NCBI RefSeq assembly: GCF_017916365.1
Contig: NZ_JAFMSU010000002.1
Coordinates: forward strand, 1,550,001 to 1,614,000
DNA length: 64,000 nt
Direction: 5' to 3'
From: Rufibacter roseolus
GTDB taxonomy: Bacteria; Bacteroidota; Bacteroidia; Cytophagales; Hymenobacteraceae
Shown piece by piece: positions 9,333 to 18,749 of the stretch; position 1 is the first letter of the stretch; every line of letters starts with the position of its first letter. Made by a program: the position numbers and the translations under genes. The notes beneath the pieces were generated by a model. The model was not told where the DNA came from and searched no databases. It saw nothing but the letters and a program-made list of their open reading frames with translations.

Positions 9333-11522
9333 CTATTTGTAAAAAATATTATAAACTCTTAAAGCTACTTTTTTCAAGTGCCTGTTCTTCTTTACACTTG
9401 ATATTATTTTTTGTGAAATCGCATAATTGAAAGGAAATCTCAATTCAAGATTATAGTCGACACTTGGGTTATCCAAGTATATACCAGGCCCATTCGAATT
9501 AATTAAGCTAAAAATTTCAGAAACATAAAGACTGTAAAAGGCTTGATGCTTTTTACCAATGTAATTATGTAATAAAACCTTCTTCTCCTTAGAGACTCCT
9601 CTAATCATTGAATCACCTCTTACTCTATAATAGAAAAGAACCTCGGGCAAAACTACTCCCCTAAAGCCTTTACTCACTAAAGAAACAACACTTTCATAAT
9701 CTTCTAACCCAGGAAAAGGCATTCTTTTGTCATTTTTACCTGCAGCTAAAAATGACTGTCGTTTATACACAAGTGCGCTTGAGTTGATAAGATTATGATA
9801 TAGGATGAGAGGAGGCTCAGGGGAAAAGGTAGGCCATACCTTTTCAGAACCTTCAAAATATTTTGTCCAAGATCCAACAAAATCTACATTTTCAAAAAAG
9901 GTTAAAACCTTTAATGCTTTCCTAAAATAATTAGGAGCCACCCTGTCATCTGCATCTAAAAATGCAAGAAACTCTCCATTAGCAGATTCTGCCCCAACAT
10001 TTCGGGCATTTGCTAACCCCTGATTAGGAATATCAATTATTTTGATATCATCTCTTTTCCTGTAAAGATTGAGCTTTTCAATACTTAAGGGATCAGTACT
10101 TCCATCGTTTACTATGATAATTTCTTTCAGCTTTAAGTCAGTCCTTCTTACAGAATCTATTGTTTCGTCGCTGAATTTACCCATGTTATAGAAAGGAATC
10201 ACCACAGATAACTTCCCATTTACTTCAGCGGATCCGAGCGTATTTTTTATTTGAGGTTTACTTGCTCTAATAAAAGGAAAGAGTTTCACGGTATTCTTTT
10301 GAGCCAAACCTTCCTCCAGAGCTTTGAACTTCAATCCATAAACTTGATCTAAATTGTATGCATTTTGAATCCTTTCACTGGCTTTTCTCCCTATCGTTAC
10401 CCTTTGGGAGATTGAAAGACTAAGAACTCTATGAAATTGTTGAAAAAATGAATTCGGGTTCTCATGATCAAAAATAAATCCACTCACTCCATCTTCAACA
10501 ATCTCTGCTTGTCCGCCCTGCTTGGAAACAAGAACAATATGCCCAAGACTCATCATTTCCATCACCACATAAGGAAAGTTTTCAACTATACTGGGTACAA
10601 TGACAACCTTTGCTTTGTATAGCCTTTTTTCTATCTCAGATGGAAGAAGTTGTCCCTCCATAATCAATAGCCCTTTGTCTATATACTCCCTATATTGACT
10701 CTTTACTAAATTCCCCATAGTTTTACCAGCAGGGTGGTAAACTATATCTTGCCCTCCAATAAGATGTAAAGACTCAGAAAATCCACTATCCCATAGAGAT
10801 TTAAAGTAATTTAAAAGAGCAAATGTGCCCTTTTGGGCTGATAGTTTACCTAAATAAACTATTTCATTTTGGTTTTGATCCGTTCCAGAGTTCCCAGTAA
10901 CCGTCACAGCCTCAAAGGGATTCGGCACTACAAATAAGTTGGGATTATGGTATTCCATTCTTTTACCAACTTCAGAAAGAAGGAACTGACTAGGAGAAAT
11001 TAACACATCAGCAGCCTGAATACAGAATCGCTCCATTTCTCCAATCCAAAAATTAGGATATTTATGAATAAGAGCCTGGTTGTATTCTAAGTATAAAAAA
11101 GCCGGTGAATGCATGGTAAGTAGTACAGGCACATCTTTGCACCACTCATATTGAAGATGCTTAAACTGAAGCAAATAATAAGCAATCCCTAAATATTCTT
11201 GGGCTTCAATAAGATCTGGTTTCCCCTCCTTCTCAATAAATTCTTTTACGATGAATGCAAATTCATAACTTAAGTTTGTGATATATCCTAATGTTTCAGA
11301 AAAGTTCGTGCGGGAGGGTCGAAAACGAATAATTCTTACTCCCTCTTGCACCTCAACGTAAACATCTTTGACAGAAAAATCATTTATAAATATTGTTACA
11401 ACATGCCCTTTCTTATGGAGCATTTTCGCAGAGAAGAAACAATAAGTACTAATTCCCCCACCATGGAATGGTGGATATTCTGTGGTTAATATCCAATATG
11501 TTTGTAAACTATTATCCCCCAT
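9333..11522 (-). CDS. Two-domain glycosyltransferase, GT4 fused to GT2
   Basis: 729 aa, about twice a single glycosyltransferase. Residues 1-410 are GT4/GT-B: N-terminal YPPFHGGGISTYC, then EIVYLGKLSAQKG, and the donor-site region PSIVENFPYVVMEMMSLG with QGGQAEIVEDGVSGFIF. Residues about 435-680 are GT2/GT-A: KLSVVIPFYNMGKF, IIIVNDGSTD, NQGLANARNVG and the metal-binding FLDADD. The protein could add two successive sugars. There is no membrane segment, so it is expected in the cytosol at the inner membrane. It sits between the methyltransferase and the exporter genes with 4-6 base gaps. Confidence 0.9.
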   Translation of the reverse strand: MGDNSLQTYWILTTEYPPFHGGGISTYCFFSAKMLHKKGHVVTIFINDFSVKDVYVEVQEGVRIIRFRPSRTNFSETLGYITNLSYEFAFIVKEFIEKEGKPDLIEAQEYLGIAYYLLQFKHLQYEWCKDVPVLLTMHSPAFLYLEYNQALIHKYPNFWIGEMERFCIQAADVLISPSQFLLSEVGKRMEYHNPNLFVVPNPFEAVTVTGNSGTDQNQNEIVYLGKLSAQKGTFALLNYFKSLWDSGFSESLHLIGGQDIVYHPAGKTMGNLVKSQYREYIDKGLLIMEGQLLPSEIEKRLYKAKVVIVPSIVENFPYVVMEMMSLGHIVLVSKQGGQAEIVEDGVSGFIFDHENPNSFFQQFHRVLSLSISQRVTIGRKASERIQNAYNLDQVYGLKFKALEEGLAQKNTVKLFPFIRASKPQIKNTLGSAEVNGKLSVVIPFYNMGKFSDETIDSVRRTDLKLKEIIIVNDGSTDPLSIEKLNLYRKRDDIKIIDIPNQGLANARNVGAESANGEFLAFLDADDRVAPNYFRKALKVLTFFENVDFVGSWTKYFEGSEKVWPTFSPEPPLILYHNLINSSALVYKRQSFLAAGKNDKRMPFPGLEDYESVVSLVSKGFRGVVLPEVLFYYRVRGDSMIRGVSKEKKVLLHNYIGKKHQAFYSLYVSEIFSLINSNGPGIYLDNPSVDYNLELRFPFNYAISQKIISSVKKNRHLKKVALRVYNIFYK

Positions 11523-11528
11523 CTTTTA

Positions 11529-12266
11529 TCAACTACTATCAAATTGAACACCATATGCTTTCAACAGATATTCGAAATGCACCTCATTTCCTAATCTGTG
11601 ATATACAGCAGAAACTGAATCCTTCTGACGACCTGAAAGAGCAAAAAATTTACGAAGGGTAATTGGCAGTGATTGGCCATCTCCAAAACAAAGAACACCT
11701 AATCCATGGCCATGTAAAAATTCAAAGACAAGTGAAAACTCTTTGTGGACTTCGGCCCAAAATTGATGTACGCCAAACCCGCTGTCAAACACCTGAGTAT
11801 CATGAAATAAAACAATTGCATCTTTCTTTAGCTTACGCTTCCAATCATTGAAATCTTCCTTTACATCATCATAATAGTGTCTTCCATCTATATGGAGTAA
11901 ATCAATACTTTCATCTTCAAAATAGCTTAAACCTTCACGAAAAGTACTTTTTATTACTTTTGAAACTTCCAAATACTGCCCTTGATGTTGTATAAACTTT
12001 TGAAATATGTCTGTGTCATAAATACCCGCATGTTCATCTCCCTGCCAATGATCAATGGCGTAACACATACATTTTCCAGCTCTTAATCTATCCAATGCAT
12101 ATTGACAAAAAACGAAGAAAGAAAAGCCATTATGAACACCTAATTCAACTATACACTTGGGCTTTAATCGTGCCAATAACCAAAATACAAAAGGAGAATG
12201 CTTATGCCAAGCAGATTCAGGAACATACTCAGGCTTAATTAATGAATTTTGATCAACAAACTGCAT
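11529..12266 (-). CDS. Class I SAM-dependent methyltransferase (Methyltransf_24 / CmcI-like)
   Basis: 245 aa. Motif I is IVELGVHNGFSFFVF (about 40-55). An acidic motif occurs at CYAIDHWQGDEHAG, and DLLHIDGRHYYDDVKEDFNDW followed by IVLFHDT matches the Methyltransf_24 group common in glycan clusters. Likely role: O-methylation of a sugar in the exported polysaccharide, possibly as a chain-end mark. The exact target cannot be read from sequence. Six bases separate it from the downstream glycosyltransferase and five from the upstream gene. Confidence 0.8.
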   Translation of the reverse strand: MQFVDQNSLIKPEYVPESAWHKHSPFVFWLLARLKPKCIVELGVHNGFSFFVFCQYALDRLRAGKCMCYAIDHWQGDEHAGIYDTDIFQKFIQHQGQYLEVSKVIKSTFREGLSYFEDESIDLLHIDGRHYYDDVKEDFNDWKRKLKKDAIVLFHDTQVFDSGFGVHQFWAEVHKEFSLVFEFLHGHGLGVLCFGDGQSLPITLRKFFALSGRQKDSVSAVYHRLGNEVHFEYLLKAYGVQFDSS

Positions 12267-12271
12267 ATAAT

Positions 12272-13036
12272 TTATCGAACTAGTTTCCTGCGCCCTAATG
12301 CAATTTTGACTACATGCCCCAACCTTTTAAACCAAAGTGGCAAAACTTCATATTCCTGATGATAGAACTCAAGTATTTGCTCGGTCTCTTTTTGCCTCAA
12401 GGCTATTTCTAAATACTTTTTTTGGTTTTCCAACTCAAAGGACAAATCTTTAATGGTGGCCTCCTGTTCTGCACAAATCTTATTCAGGGATTTCAGCTGC
12501 TGCAAAATATCCATTTTAGTATTAAAAAATACTGAATAGTCTACAACTCTTGGACAATCCGCAATACCTTCAAAAGTAAAAGCCGGTTCTATTATATTAA
12601 CAATGAAATCTATTCCTCCAATTTTTTCCTCATAGTGCACAAGGCCAGCCAAGGATCCTATTTTACATGTAATCAGCATTTTCAGGTTAACAATATTTGT
12701 CTTGTGGTAACCCTGCCTACTAAACACCTCTCTTACAGGTGCCTCACAGTCGCTTTTTTCAATAAAAACAATAGGTAGATTGTTAACTTTATTGAACTTG
12801 AGTAAATAAGAAAAGCGTACAAGCCACTTTAAATTCTCAATATTGGGCTCTCCATCAAACAAAATTGAAAAAGAAGGGAAATGCACGTTGTTTGACACCT
12901 CTGTTAGCCACTCACTTCTATTTTCTATAGATGAAAACCTAATTAGTTGAACGAGATTATCCCTGTAGGAATTAAAACTAAAAGCATATCTCTCAAACAG
13001 AGTAGAATCTAAATAAATATTATTTACCAGAATCAT
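12272..13036 (-). CDS. Unrecognised glycan-island protein with C-terminal coiled coil (weak WbsX-like resemblance)
   Basis: 254 aa. The N-terminal part (about 20-110, including WLVRFSYLLKFNKVNNLPIVF) loosely recalls a piece of WbsX/GH99-like proteins but is too short and divergent to assign. Residues about 175-225 form a coiled coil rich in Lys, Glu and Gln. The protein ends in FYHQEYEVLPLWFKRLG and a basic tail. That ending resembles the tail or head modules of two other proteins in this island (13727-15766 and 15949-16323). It overlaps the upstream RgpF-like gene by 4 bases (ATGA), so it is co-translated. Function unknown. Confidence 0.65.
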   Translation of the reverse strand: MILVNNIYLDSTLFERYAFSFNSYRDNLVQLIRFSSIENRSEWLTEVSNNVHFPSFSILFDGEPNIENLKWLVRFSYLLKFNKVNNLPIVFIEKSDCEAPVREVFSRQGYHKTNIVNLKMLITCKIGSLAGLVHYEEKIGGIDFIVNIIEPAFTFEGIADCPRVVDYSVFFNTKMDILQQLKSLNKICAEQEATIKDLSFELENQKKYLEIALRQKETEQILEFYHQEYEVLPLWFKRLGHVVKIALGRRKLVR

Positions 13037-13722
13037 AATCCTTTAATTGAGAATCCTTGTGAGGTAAGGATCCATGGTAAAATTCTTTCCCATGAGTGTG
13101 TATAAGTACCCATACCAATATCTTGAACATTTCCTTTTTCAAGACTTGATCTTATTTCCATTGCATCAAACTTTGAAAAAAATTCTTTTAGAGGGTTCCA
13201 CTTACAACAAAACATTGTCCCAGCCACAAAAGAATAGGGTTTAGGAGGGTAAACCTTAAAAGCATCCATTAATTGAATCAGTATTTCATTATTTGAAGTC
13301 TGGAAGCTTTTAGTTGATGCAACATATTCTGACTTAATATAATTTTTAGAACAGCAAACACCAATTTCAGGTTTATTCATTTCTTTCAATAGAATCGAAA
13401 GACTTGGTTCTTGAAATATATACGTAAGCTCATTAAACCAAAAGTTACCTAATGGGCTATGAGGGCTGCGCTTATCATGTAATAAGAAAAGCAAATCAAA
13501 CTCCTGATTTGTGTTTAGTAGATAGTCTATTCCAATTAATTTTCCTCCTAGGTCTTTACCCTGATTTGTATGATTAAGAATTATTGATTTCCCATCATCT
13601 TCAAATGGATGATTTGTTACTACAATCCTTTTTGAAGCAATGTCTGTAAGTTCTTGACTACATAGGCTTTTATTACCACCTTGCTTTTTATAGTATTGGT
13701 ATTCAATAACTACAGACTTCAT
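13033..13722 (-). CDS. RgpF-like (rhamnan synthesis F) domain protein
   Basis: 229 aa. The ordered motifs NQGKDLGG (about 51-58), LLFLLHDKRSPHS, FVAGTMFCCKW and HSWERILPWIL correspond to the RgpF-type domain seen in rhamnan and other cell-wall glycan enzymes. There the usual forms are NxGxDIG, KIHTK and GTMFW. It is a stand-alone domain, while the next gene upstream carries the same domain fused to a glycosyltransferase. Probably a glycosyltransferase or accessory of glycan assembly. Four bases separate it from the upstream stop and it overlaps the downstream start by 4. Confidence 0.7.
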   Translation of the reverse strand: MKSVVIEYQYYKKQGGNKSLCSQELTDIASKRIVVTNHPFEDDGKSIILNHTNQGKDLGGKLIGIDYLLNTNQEFDLLFLLHDKRSPHSPLGNFWFNELTYIFQEPSLSILLKEMNKPEIGVCCSKNYIKSEYVASTKSFQTSNNEILIQLMDAFKVYPPKPYSFVAGTMFCCKWNPLKEFFSKFDAMEIRSSLEKGNVQDIGMGTYTHSWERILPWILTSQGFSIKGL

Positions 13723-13726
13723 TTAA

Positions 13727-15766
13727 TTAGGAAATAATATCAACAATTTGGTTGAAGTCATTAACCGTATACTTGTACTGGAACGATTTACTCAACTTTA
13801 TAATTTCTTTCTTCAAGCCCTTGTATTTTGATGCATCTTTAGAAATAGAAACAACTTTATCATATGCATCATCTACCCCGTCTACAAACAAGCAATTTAT
13901 ATTATCCTGGAATCCATATTCATGTAAGCCATATTCACTATGAGATAATAAAGGCACTACCCCAAACTGTGCTATTTCTAAGGCAATTGTCGCTACACCT
14001 CTGTGTCTACTTAAATCAACAAATAAATCGTTTCTTTTATAAAGGTCTAATAAATCATTCTTGTGTAGTTCTCCATGGTAAGTAATACCTGCAATCTTTG
14101 GATCCTCATGCCCAATTACATTTAATTCTAGATTTTTATGCTTTACAAGCTTTTTAAGTAAAGATTCAATCAAATCTGCACCTCTTCCGTAGTGATTTTT
14201 AAGCTTAAAATACAACAATATTCTAAAGGGTTTTAAGTCGCCTTCAACAAGTGGGGTGAAATCATAATTGCTAACGCCACATTTAACAAACGTAGACGGC
14301 AATTTATGGTCGTCCCATAATTTTTGTTTTATCCAATCTGCGTAAACAATGTTAGAATTGAATGTATTTTGGTAAGTAGCCTTTGCTTTTTCCACATCAG
14401 CATCCGCAAACCAAGGTTCATAATCTTGAATAAAGTAAAATTTCTTTTGGACTGAAGCCAATTTATTCACAAAATCGAAGGTTTGCCAACCAGTTGCAAA
14501 CACATAATCAATACCAACCGTTTCTATAAAAAACCTCGCTTCTTCAGGATTTGAGAAAGTTATTACACTGTGATTTACATCCATCCAATTATTGAAGGGT
14601 TGGCCCACATAACTGACAGAATATACATCATAAAATCTCATCTGTTCTTGACAAATGTCAAAAATTATTCTATTTCCACCTCCAATACCAAATCCTGGAT
14701 GTATCCAGCAAATTTTTTTCTTTTTGTTTTTATAATAAATATAATCATTGATTTTATTCATCTCATGCAAATGAAATCCTGCATCTCTAATTATTGATGC
14801 TAATAACCTCTCCATTGCATGAGATAAAAGCTCATCCTTTTTATAGCCTGGTTCAAAATCATGAATGGTCAAAGTATTCTCTTTGAACTTATCCTCAAAA
14901 GCAGACCATTTTGCCCAAAACATTGTACCTCCAAAAAAGTCTAATGTAGTATCTCTTATTTTTAATCTATTGGATAAAAGTGCAATATTATTGGCATTAG
15001 CATTACCTCCTTGGTTTAAATCGTTTAATGTGATAGATGTCCTTGTTTCATATGGGCCAACCATTCCTAAAGTTGGCTGGCTTGTAAATAATCTTAATAT
15101 ATGAGCCACTATGGACTGCGATCCCATTAATGATTCATAACTCTTTTTGCGCCACCATTCTCCTACCTCAGCATTTACTCCTAAAGATTTCTTAGTATGT
15201 ATTTTCAAGACATAATCAAAAGAAATACCTTCCTTTATAGCATAATTTACAAGCTCAAAAAATGGACCTATATCTAATCCTTTGTTAGGAACCCTAAGGA
15301 TAATAGCATGGGGATAATCCTTTTTTATCTTACTAGTGGTAGATTCGCAATCTTTATCTTCTTCGTTTAGAGTGATCAACAAATCAAAATTTACACCCAT
15401 ATTTTTTAAATACCCGCTAATCTCATCCCAAAGATCCTGATAGAATAGGTGCACGAATACTCCAATTCGAAGTAGCTTCTCATCTGTAGCATGAGAAGAA
15501 AAGAAAGACGATTTAGCTAGAGAATTATTCACAGAAGGTCGTGAAGAAGAAATAGTATGACTCACTTGTAACTTCATCTTTTTAGGATTGATATTACCGG
15601 AGATTCTTCTTATCTGTAATTTACTTTTGAGTGTTCTATTTAATTTTTCTTTTAGAACACCAATTGTACTTCTTGTCTCGTAAGTATCACGATACCAAGT
15701 AATAATTTTTTTATAATAATCAATTTCAGCTTTTAACTGTTCAATCTGATCTGCACTATTATTCAT
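13727..15766 (-). CDS. Coiled-coil, RgpF-like domain and GT4 glycosyltransferase fusion
   Basis: 679 aa. Residues 1-50 are a short coiled coil ending in ITWYRDTYETRSTIGVLKEKL. Residues about 95-320 are an RgpF-like domain (NKGLDIGPFF, YVLKIHTKKSLG, FGGTMFWAKW, HAMERLL). Residues about 345-679 are a WsaF/GT4-like transferase: WIHPGFGIGGGNRIIFD, YFIQDYEPWF, then FVDLSRHRGVATIALEIAQFG at the donor site. Predicted to extend a rhamnose-type or similar surface glycan. It is the first gene of the tightly packed block running to the exporter; 182 bases separate it from the upstream coiled-coil gene. Confidence 0.85.
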   Translation of the reverse strand: MNNSADQIEQLKAEIDYYKKIITWYRDTYETRSTIGVLKEKLNRTLKSKLQIRRISGNINPKKMKLQVSHTISSSRPSVNNSLAKSSFFSSHATDEKLLRIGVFVHLFYQDLWDEISGYLKNMGVNFDLLITLNEEDKDCESTTSKIKKDYPHAIILRVPNKGLDIGPFFELVNYAIKEGISFDYVLKIHTKKSLGVNAEVGEWWRKKSYESLMGSQSIVAHILRLFTSQPTLGMVGPYETRTSITLNDLNQGGNANANNIALLSNRLKIRDTTLDFFGGTMFWAKWSAFEDKFKENTLTIHDFEPGYKKDELLSHAMERLLASIIRDAGFHLHEMNKINDYIYYKNKKKKICWIHPGFGIGGGNRIIFDICQEQMRFYDVYSVSYVGQPFNNWMDVNHSVITFSNPEEARFFIETVGIDYVFATGWQTFDFVNKLASVQKKFYFIQDYEPWFADADVEKAKATYQNTFNSNIVYADWIKQKLWDDHKLPSTFVKCGVSNYDFTPLVEGDLKPFRILLYFKLKNHYGRGADLIESLLKKLVKHKNLELNVIGHEDPKIAGITYHGELHKNDLLDLYKRNDLFVDLSRHRGVATIALEIAQFGVVPLLSHSEYGLHEYGFQDNINCLFVDGVDDAYDKVVSISKDASKYKGLKKEIIKLSKSFQYKYTVNDFNQIVDIIS

Positions 15767-15948
15767 TTTTGATTTTAAAACTTTTAAACTTTAATCAATG
15801 TGGCCAAATTTTCTTGAAAAATATGTACTCCTTTATAGTACCATAGGCAGGTTAAATTTACAACGCGAACCAACTAAATTATTTAAATTATGAAAAGTAG
15901 TTTAAAGTTTACTATCTATAACAATACAGCAGATTAGAACTAAGTCAC

Positions 15949-16323
15949 TTATTTATTCTTTGAATAAAATAATTTTTCTCTTAAAGTCCCTAAAAGGCTT
16001 CTACTTTCATAAGTGCGTTTATACCATTCTATATCTTGTTGCTTCCGAACAATCTCGCTTATTAGCTTCTTGTTAAGTTGCTTATTTCCTTCATTATTCC
16101 GTTCAACTACAGATATAGCATCCTTTAATTCTTCTACAAGTTTAGATTTATTTTCAAGGGCAGCTTTCAGCTCTTGAATCTCTTGGTTCTTTGACTCAAG
16201 CACCTCCTGTTTATTGGAAAGTTCTTGAAGTAATTGGGTTTGGATCTTCCTTAATGAATTATTTATCTCTTCTAGATGGTCGGTTGGGGTAATATAATCT
16301 TGTAGTAGTAAAGTATTTCTCAT
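15949..16323 (-). CDS. Small coiled-coil protein of the glycan island
   Basis: 124 aa. Residues about 15-95 are a continuous Glu/Lys/Gln/Asn-rich coiled coil. The C-terminus reads WYKRTYESRSLLGTLREKL, nearly the same as the N-terminal segment of the 679-aa transferase. There is no catalytic domain, signal peptide or membrane helix. It looks like a free-standing version of a module found attached to transferases here, perhaps a scaffold; this is inference. It lies 29 bases downstream of the GT4 gene on the same strand. Confidence 0.7.
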   Translation of the reverse strand: MRNTLLLQDYITPTDHLEEINNSLRKIQTQLLQELSNKQEVLESKNQEIQELKAALENKSKLVEELKDAISVVERNNEGNKQLNKKLISEIVRKQQDIEWYKRTYESRSLLGTLREKLFYSKNK

Positions 16324-16352
16324 ATCAATCTTTCAGTAATTTTTTTTAACTC

Positions 16353-17477
16353 TCAACTTGCAACAGCCAAGGAAATCTCTTTTTTCTTCTTATCGAAAAC
16401 ATGGTATATTGATCTGTATTCTTTGAAGTTTAAATCAACATTAAATTTGGACCCACAGATATCAAAAGAATAGTCTCCCATCACCTCTAACATCTCTTTA
16501 TTATTGAAATATTTTAGAATATTGGCAATAGCTTCAATTTCATTATTAAAAACATCGCCATTTAATCCAGTTTTGATAATGTCTGAGTTTCCTACACAGT
16601 CACTCAAAAGAACCGGCTTTTTCAAGGCTAAGGCTTCCAAAACGCTAAAGGACAGTCCTTCAAACAAGGAAGTGGAAATAAATACGTCGGCTTGACTCAC
16701 CATTTCCTTAATGGTGTCAGGCTCTTGCCAACCAGTTACAATAATGTTTTTAGAATTCAGAACCCCTCTTTCTTTCCCGTCACCAGCCCAAATGAATTCT
16801 ATTTGTTCATAATCTTCAAAAAACGAAGCAATGGCATTAAATAAGGTGGGGTTCTTCTGGTCCTCAATTCGACCGGTGGTGATTACCTGAAACTTACTCT
16901 TCTTGTTTAAAGGTGCTATTGACCCTGAGGTTTCCTTAAGGGAAACACCGTTATTGATGAAACTCGCATTAATCCCAATCTTCTGATACTCGGCCAATTC
17001 CGAGGCTGAGCAACATACTACCTTCCCCCCTACTCCATTGCCAAACCTTTCAATCTGTTTAAAAAGAAAGTTAGTTACCGGGTTACCAGAAGAGAGGAAA
17101 GGCGCACCGTTTGGAGTGTATACAACATTCTTTATGCCAGCCAATCTGCAGGCCACCCTTCCCAGGAAACCACTTTTGGAGGAATGCAGGTGCACTGCAT
17201 CTACAAACCCTTTTTTTGAGAGTCTTTTAAGGATGTTGTGTAATTCTGAAAGGGCCAGAAAATCTTTGAAGGGATTGATAGAACGCTGAACCGATTTCCA
17301 CCGAATGAAGCGCACGTTCTGTTTGGGAAAAGTTCGCTTCACATCTTTGGCAGACATGACCTGCTTGCGCTCCCCGTGGATAATGATATGCAAGTCCTCA
17401 GGCATTGTCTCTGTAAGTGACTTTACAAAAACGGCCACCCCAGAGGCAAAGGGTTCAATTACGTGTACTATTTTCAT
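16353..17477 (-). CDS. GT4-family glycosyltransferase
   Basis: 374 aa GT-B enzyme. The N-terminus IVHVIEPFASGVAVFVKSL is the acceptor-side Rossmann start. FQVITTGRIEDQKNP (about 195-210), FIWAGDG, and FISTSLFEGLSFSVLEALALKKPVLLSDCVGNSD (about 270-305, with the EGLSFSVLEALA nucleotide-sugar motif) mark the GT4 donor domain. It resembles EpsD/EpsF-type surface polysaccharide enzymes; the sugar is not predictable. A good minus-strand promoter lies 57-84 bases upstream, so it probably begins a transcript that continues into the coiled-coil gene. Confidence 0.88.
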   Translation of the reverse strand: MKIVHVIEPFASGVAVFVKSLTETMPEDLHIIIHGERKQVMSAKDVKRTFPKQNVRFIRWKSVQRSINPFKDFLALSELHNILKRLSKKGFVDAVHLHSSKSGFLGRVACRLAGIKNVVYTPNGAPFLSSGNPVTNFLFKQIERFGNGVGGKVVCCSASELAEYQKIGINASFINNGVSLKETSGSIAPLNKKSKFQVITTGRIEDQKNPTLFNAIASFFEDYEQIEFIWAGDGKERGVLNSKNIIVTGWQEPDTIKEMVSQADVFISTSLFEGLSFSVLEALALKKPVLLSDCVGNSDIIKTGLNGDVFNNEIEAIANILKYFNNKEMLEVMGDYSFDICGSKFNVDLNFKEYRSIYHVFDKKKKEISLAVAS

Positions 17478-17825
17478 TAGCCTGGGGGATACAGAACTAA
17501 AATCAACTAAAGGTACTTTGAAAAGTAATGTTCCAAAGATAATTATTATTCACTGGAACAATAAATTATTAGAAGAAATACTATTCTTATGTTAAATATC
17601 ACTGAAAAATTTTATTCCTATGCTGGTAAAAAATCTCAACAAAAAATATTCAACTATTTTTATTTGTATTTTTCATCATGATTAAATAAATAAACTAAAT
17701 TTTAACATTCTGCAGCTCCAAATTCAACCTTAATCTTGCACCTCGCCTATTAGTAACGGATTCTCTAATTTATTACAGATTCACTTAAACAATTTTTCAA
17801 CAAGCACATTCCGTTACGGCATTCG
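17478..17825. other. AT-rich intergenic region, 348 bp
   Basis: Contains the candidate promoter at 17534-17561. I see no gene, terminator hairpin or copy of the dispersed palindrome in the remainder. Confidence 0.5.
17534..17561 (-). promoter_or_regulatory. Candidate Bacteroidota promoter for the GT4 gene
   Basis: On the minus strand TTG (17561-17559) is followed after 17 bases by TATCTTTG (17541-17534), an exact TAnnTTTG -7 box. The expected start is near 17527, giving a leader of about 50 bases before the ATG at 17477. Confidence 0.5.
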
Positions 17826-18749
17826 TCACTTATTTTTTAGAGACAATACCAATCCATAAGGTATATATCTCAAAATAAGCAACTTACAATTAGCCAACAA
17901 CTTCTTAACAGGATTGCTACCGAATTCAGAAACAACTCTTTTTCTACCGATTAACTGCTGTTTTCGGTTAGACACGGAAATACCCTTGGGGTTTAATTCA
18001 CAAGCCACTAAAAACTCATCTAAAACAGCCCCCTTAGATTTATTCAAAATATTAAAAAACAAGGCGTAATCTTCTACAAATGGATAATCTAAAGAATATC
18101 TGCCTGTTATCTCTATTATTTCTGACCTAAACATCACCGTTGGATGAATAAATACATTGCGGAAGTGCATGGCAGACAGGATAGCTTCATGCGCTGTAGG
18201 GGTGGTATAGGAATAACTGAATCCGTTCACTGGATTGCGAAAGGTACACCAGGTACCAAGCAAACCTACATCGGGATTCTGCGCGAGAAAGGATGCTTGT
18301 TTGTAGAATCTGTCTTGGTGGCACAGATCTCCGCAGTCTAATCTTGCTATATATTGGACAGCAACATTTTCCTCAATCCACTGCAAACCAGCATTTAATG
18401 CTTTGGTAATACCCGCATTCTGTTCAATTCTTATTATATGAATTGGAAATTCAAAGTCAAAAAATAAGAATAGATCTTCTTCCTTAACGGGACTCTGACT
18501 TCCATCATCCACCACCACCACACAAAGCTTTCCTACATCATACCTGATGCTATCCAGTGACTTTACCAAACCCTCTCGGTTGTTAAAGCAAGGGATTAGG
18601 ACACATATATCAAAGTTTGCTTTTACGTCAGATGTACTTTGCTCCAAAACAGGTAATTGAATTTTGTTATTTATTATTTTGGGATAAAATAGCCTGGGGT
18701 ATTTTCTTTTATTTCTTCTCCAAAGGTAAAACCGCCTAAATTGGTTCAC
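17826..18749 (-). CDS. GT2-family glycosyltransferase
   Basis: 307 aa GT-A enzyme. FDICVLIPCFNNREGLVKSLDSI (about 47-70) is the nucleotide-binding start, VVVDDGSQSP follows, NAGITKALNAGL is typical of the family, and RLDCGD replaces the usual DxD metal site while keeping two acidic residues. HPTVMFRSEII occurs near the acceptor region. The N-terminal 40 residues are basic and lack a helix. It is the upstream-most gene of the AT-rich island on this strand and is separated from the rest by 348 bases, so it is likely a separate transcript. Confidence 0.88.
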   Translation of the reverse strand: MNQFRRFYLWRRNKRKYPRLFYPKIINNKIQLPVLEQSTSDVKANFDICVLIPCFNNREGLVKSLDSIRYDVGKLCVVVVDDGSQSPVKEEDLFLFFDFEFPIHIIRIEQNAGITKALNAGLQWIEENVAVQYIARLDCGDLCHQDRFYKQASFLAQNPDVGLLGTWCTFRNPVNGFSYSYTTPTAHEAILSAMHFRNVFIHPTVMFRSEIIEITGRYSLDYPFVEDYALFFNILNKSKGAVLDEFLVACELNPKGISVSNRKQQLIGRKRVVSEFGSNPVKKLLANCKLLILRYIPYGLVLSLKNK

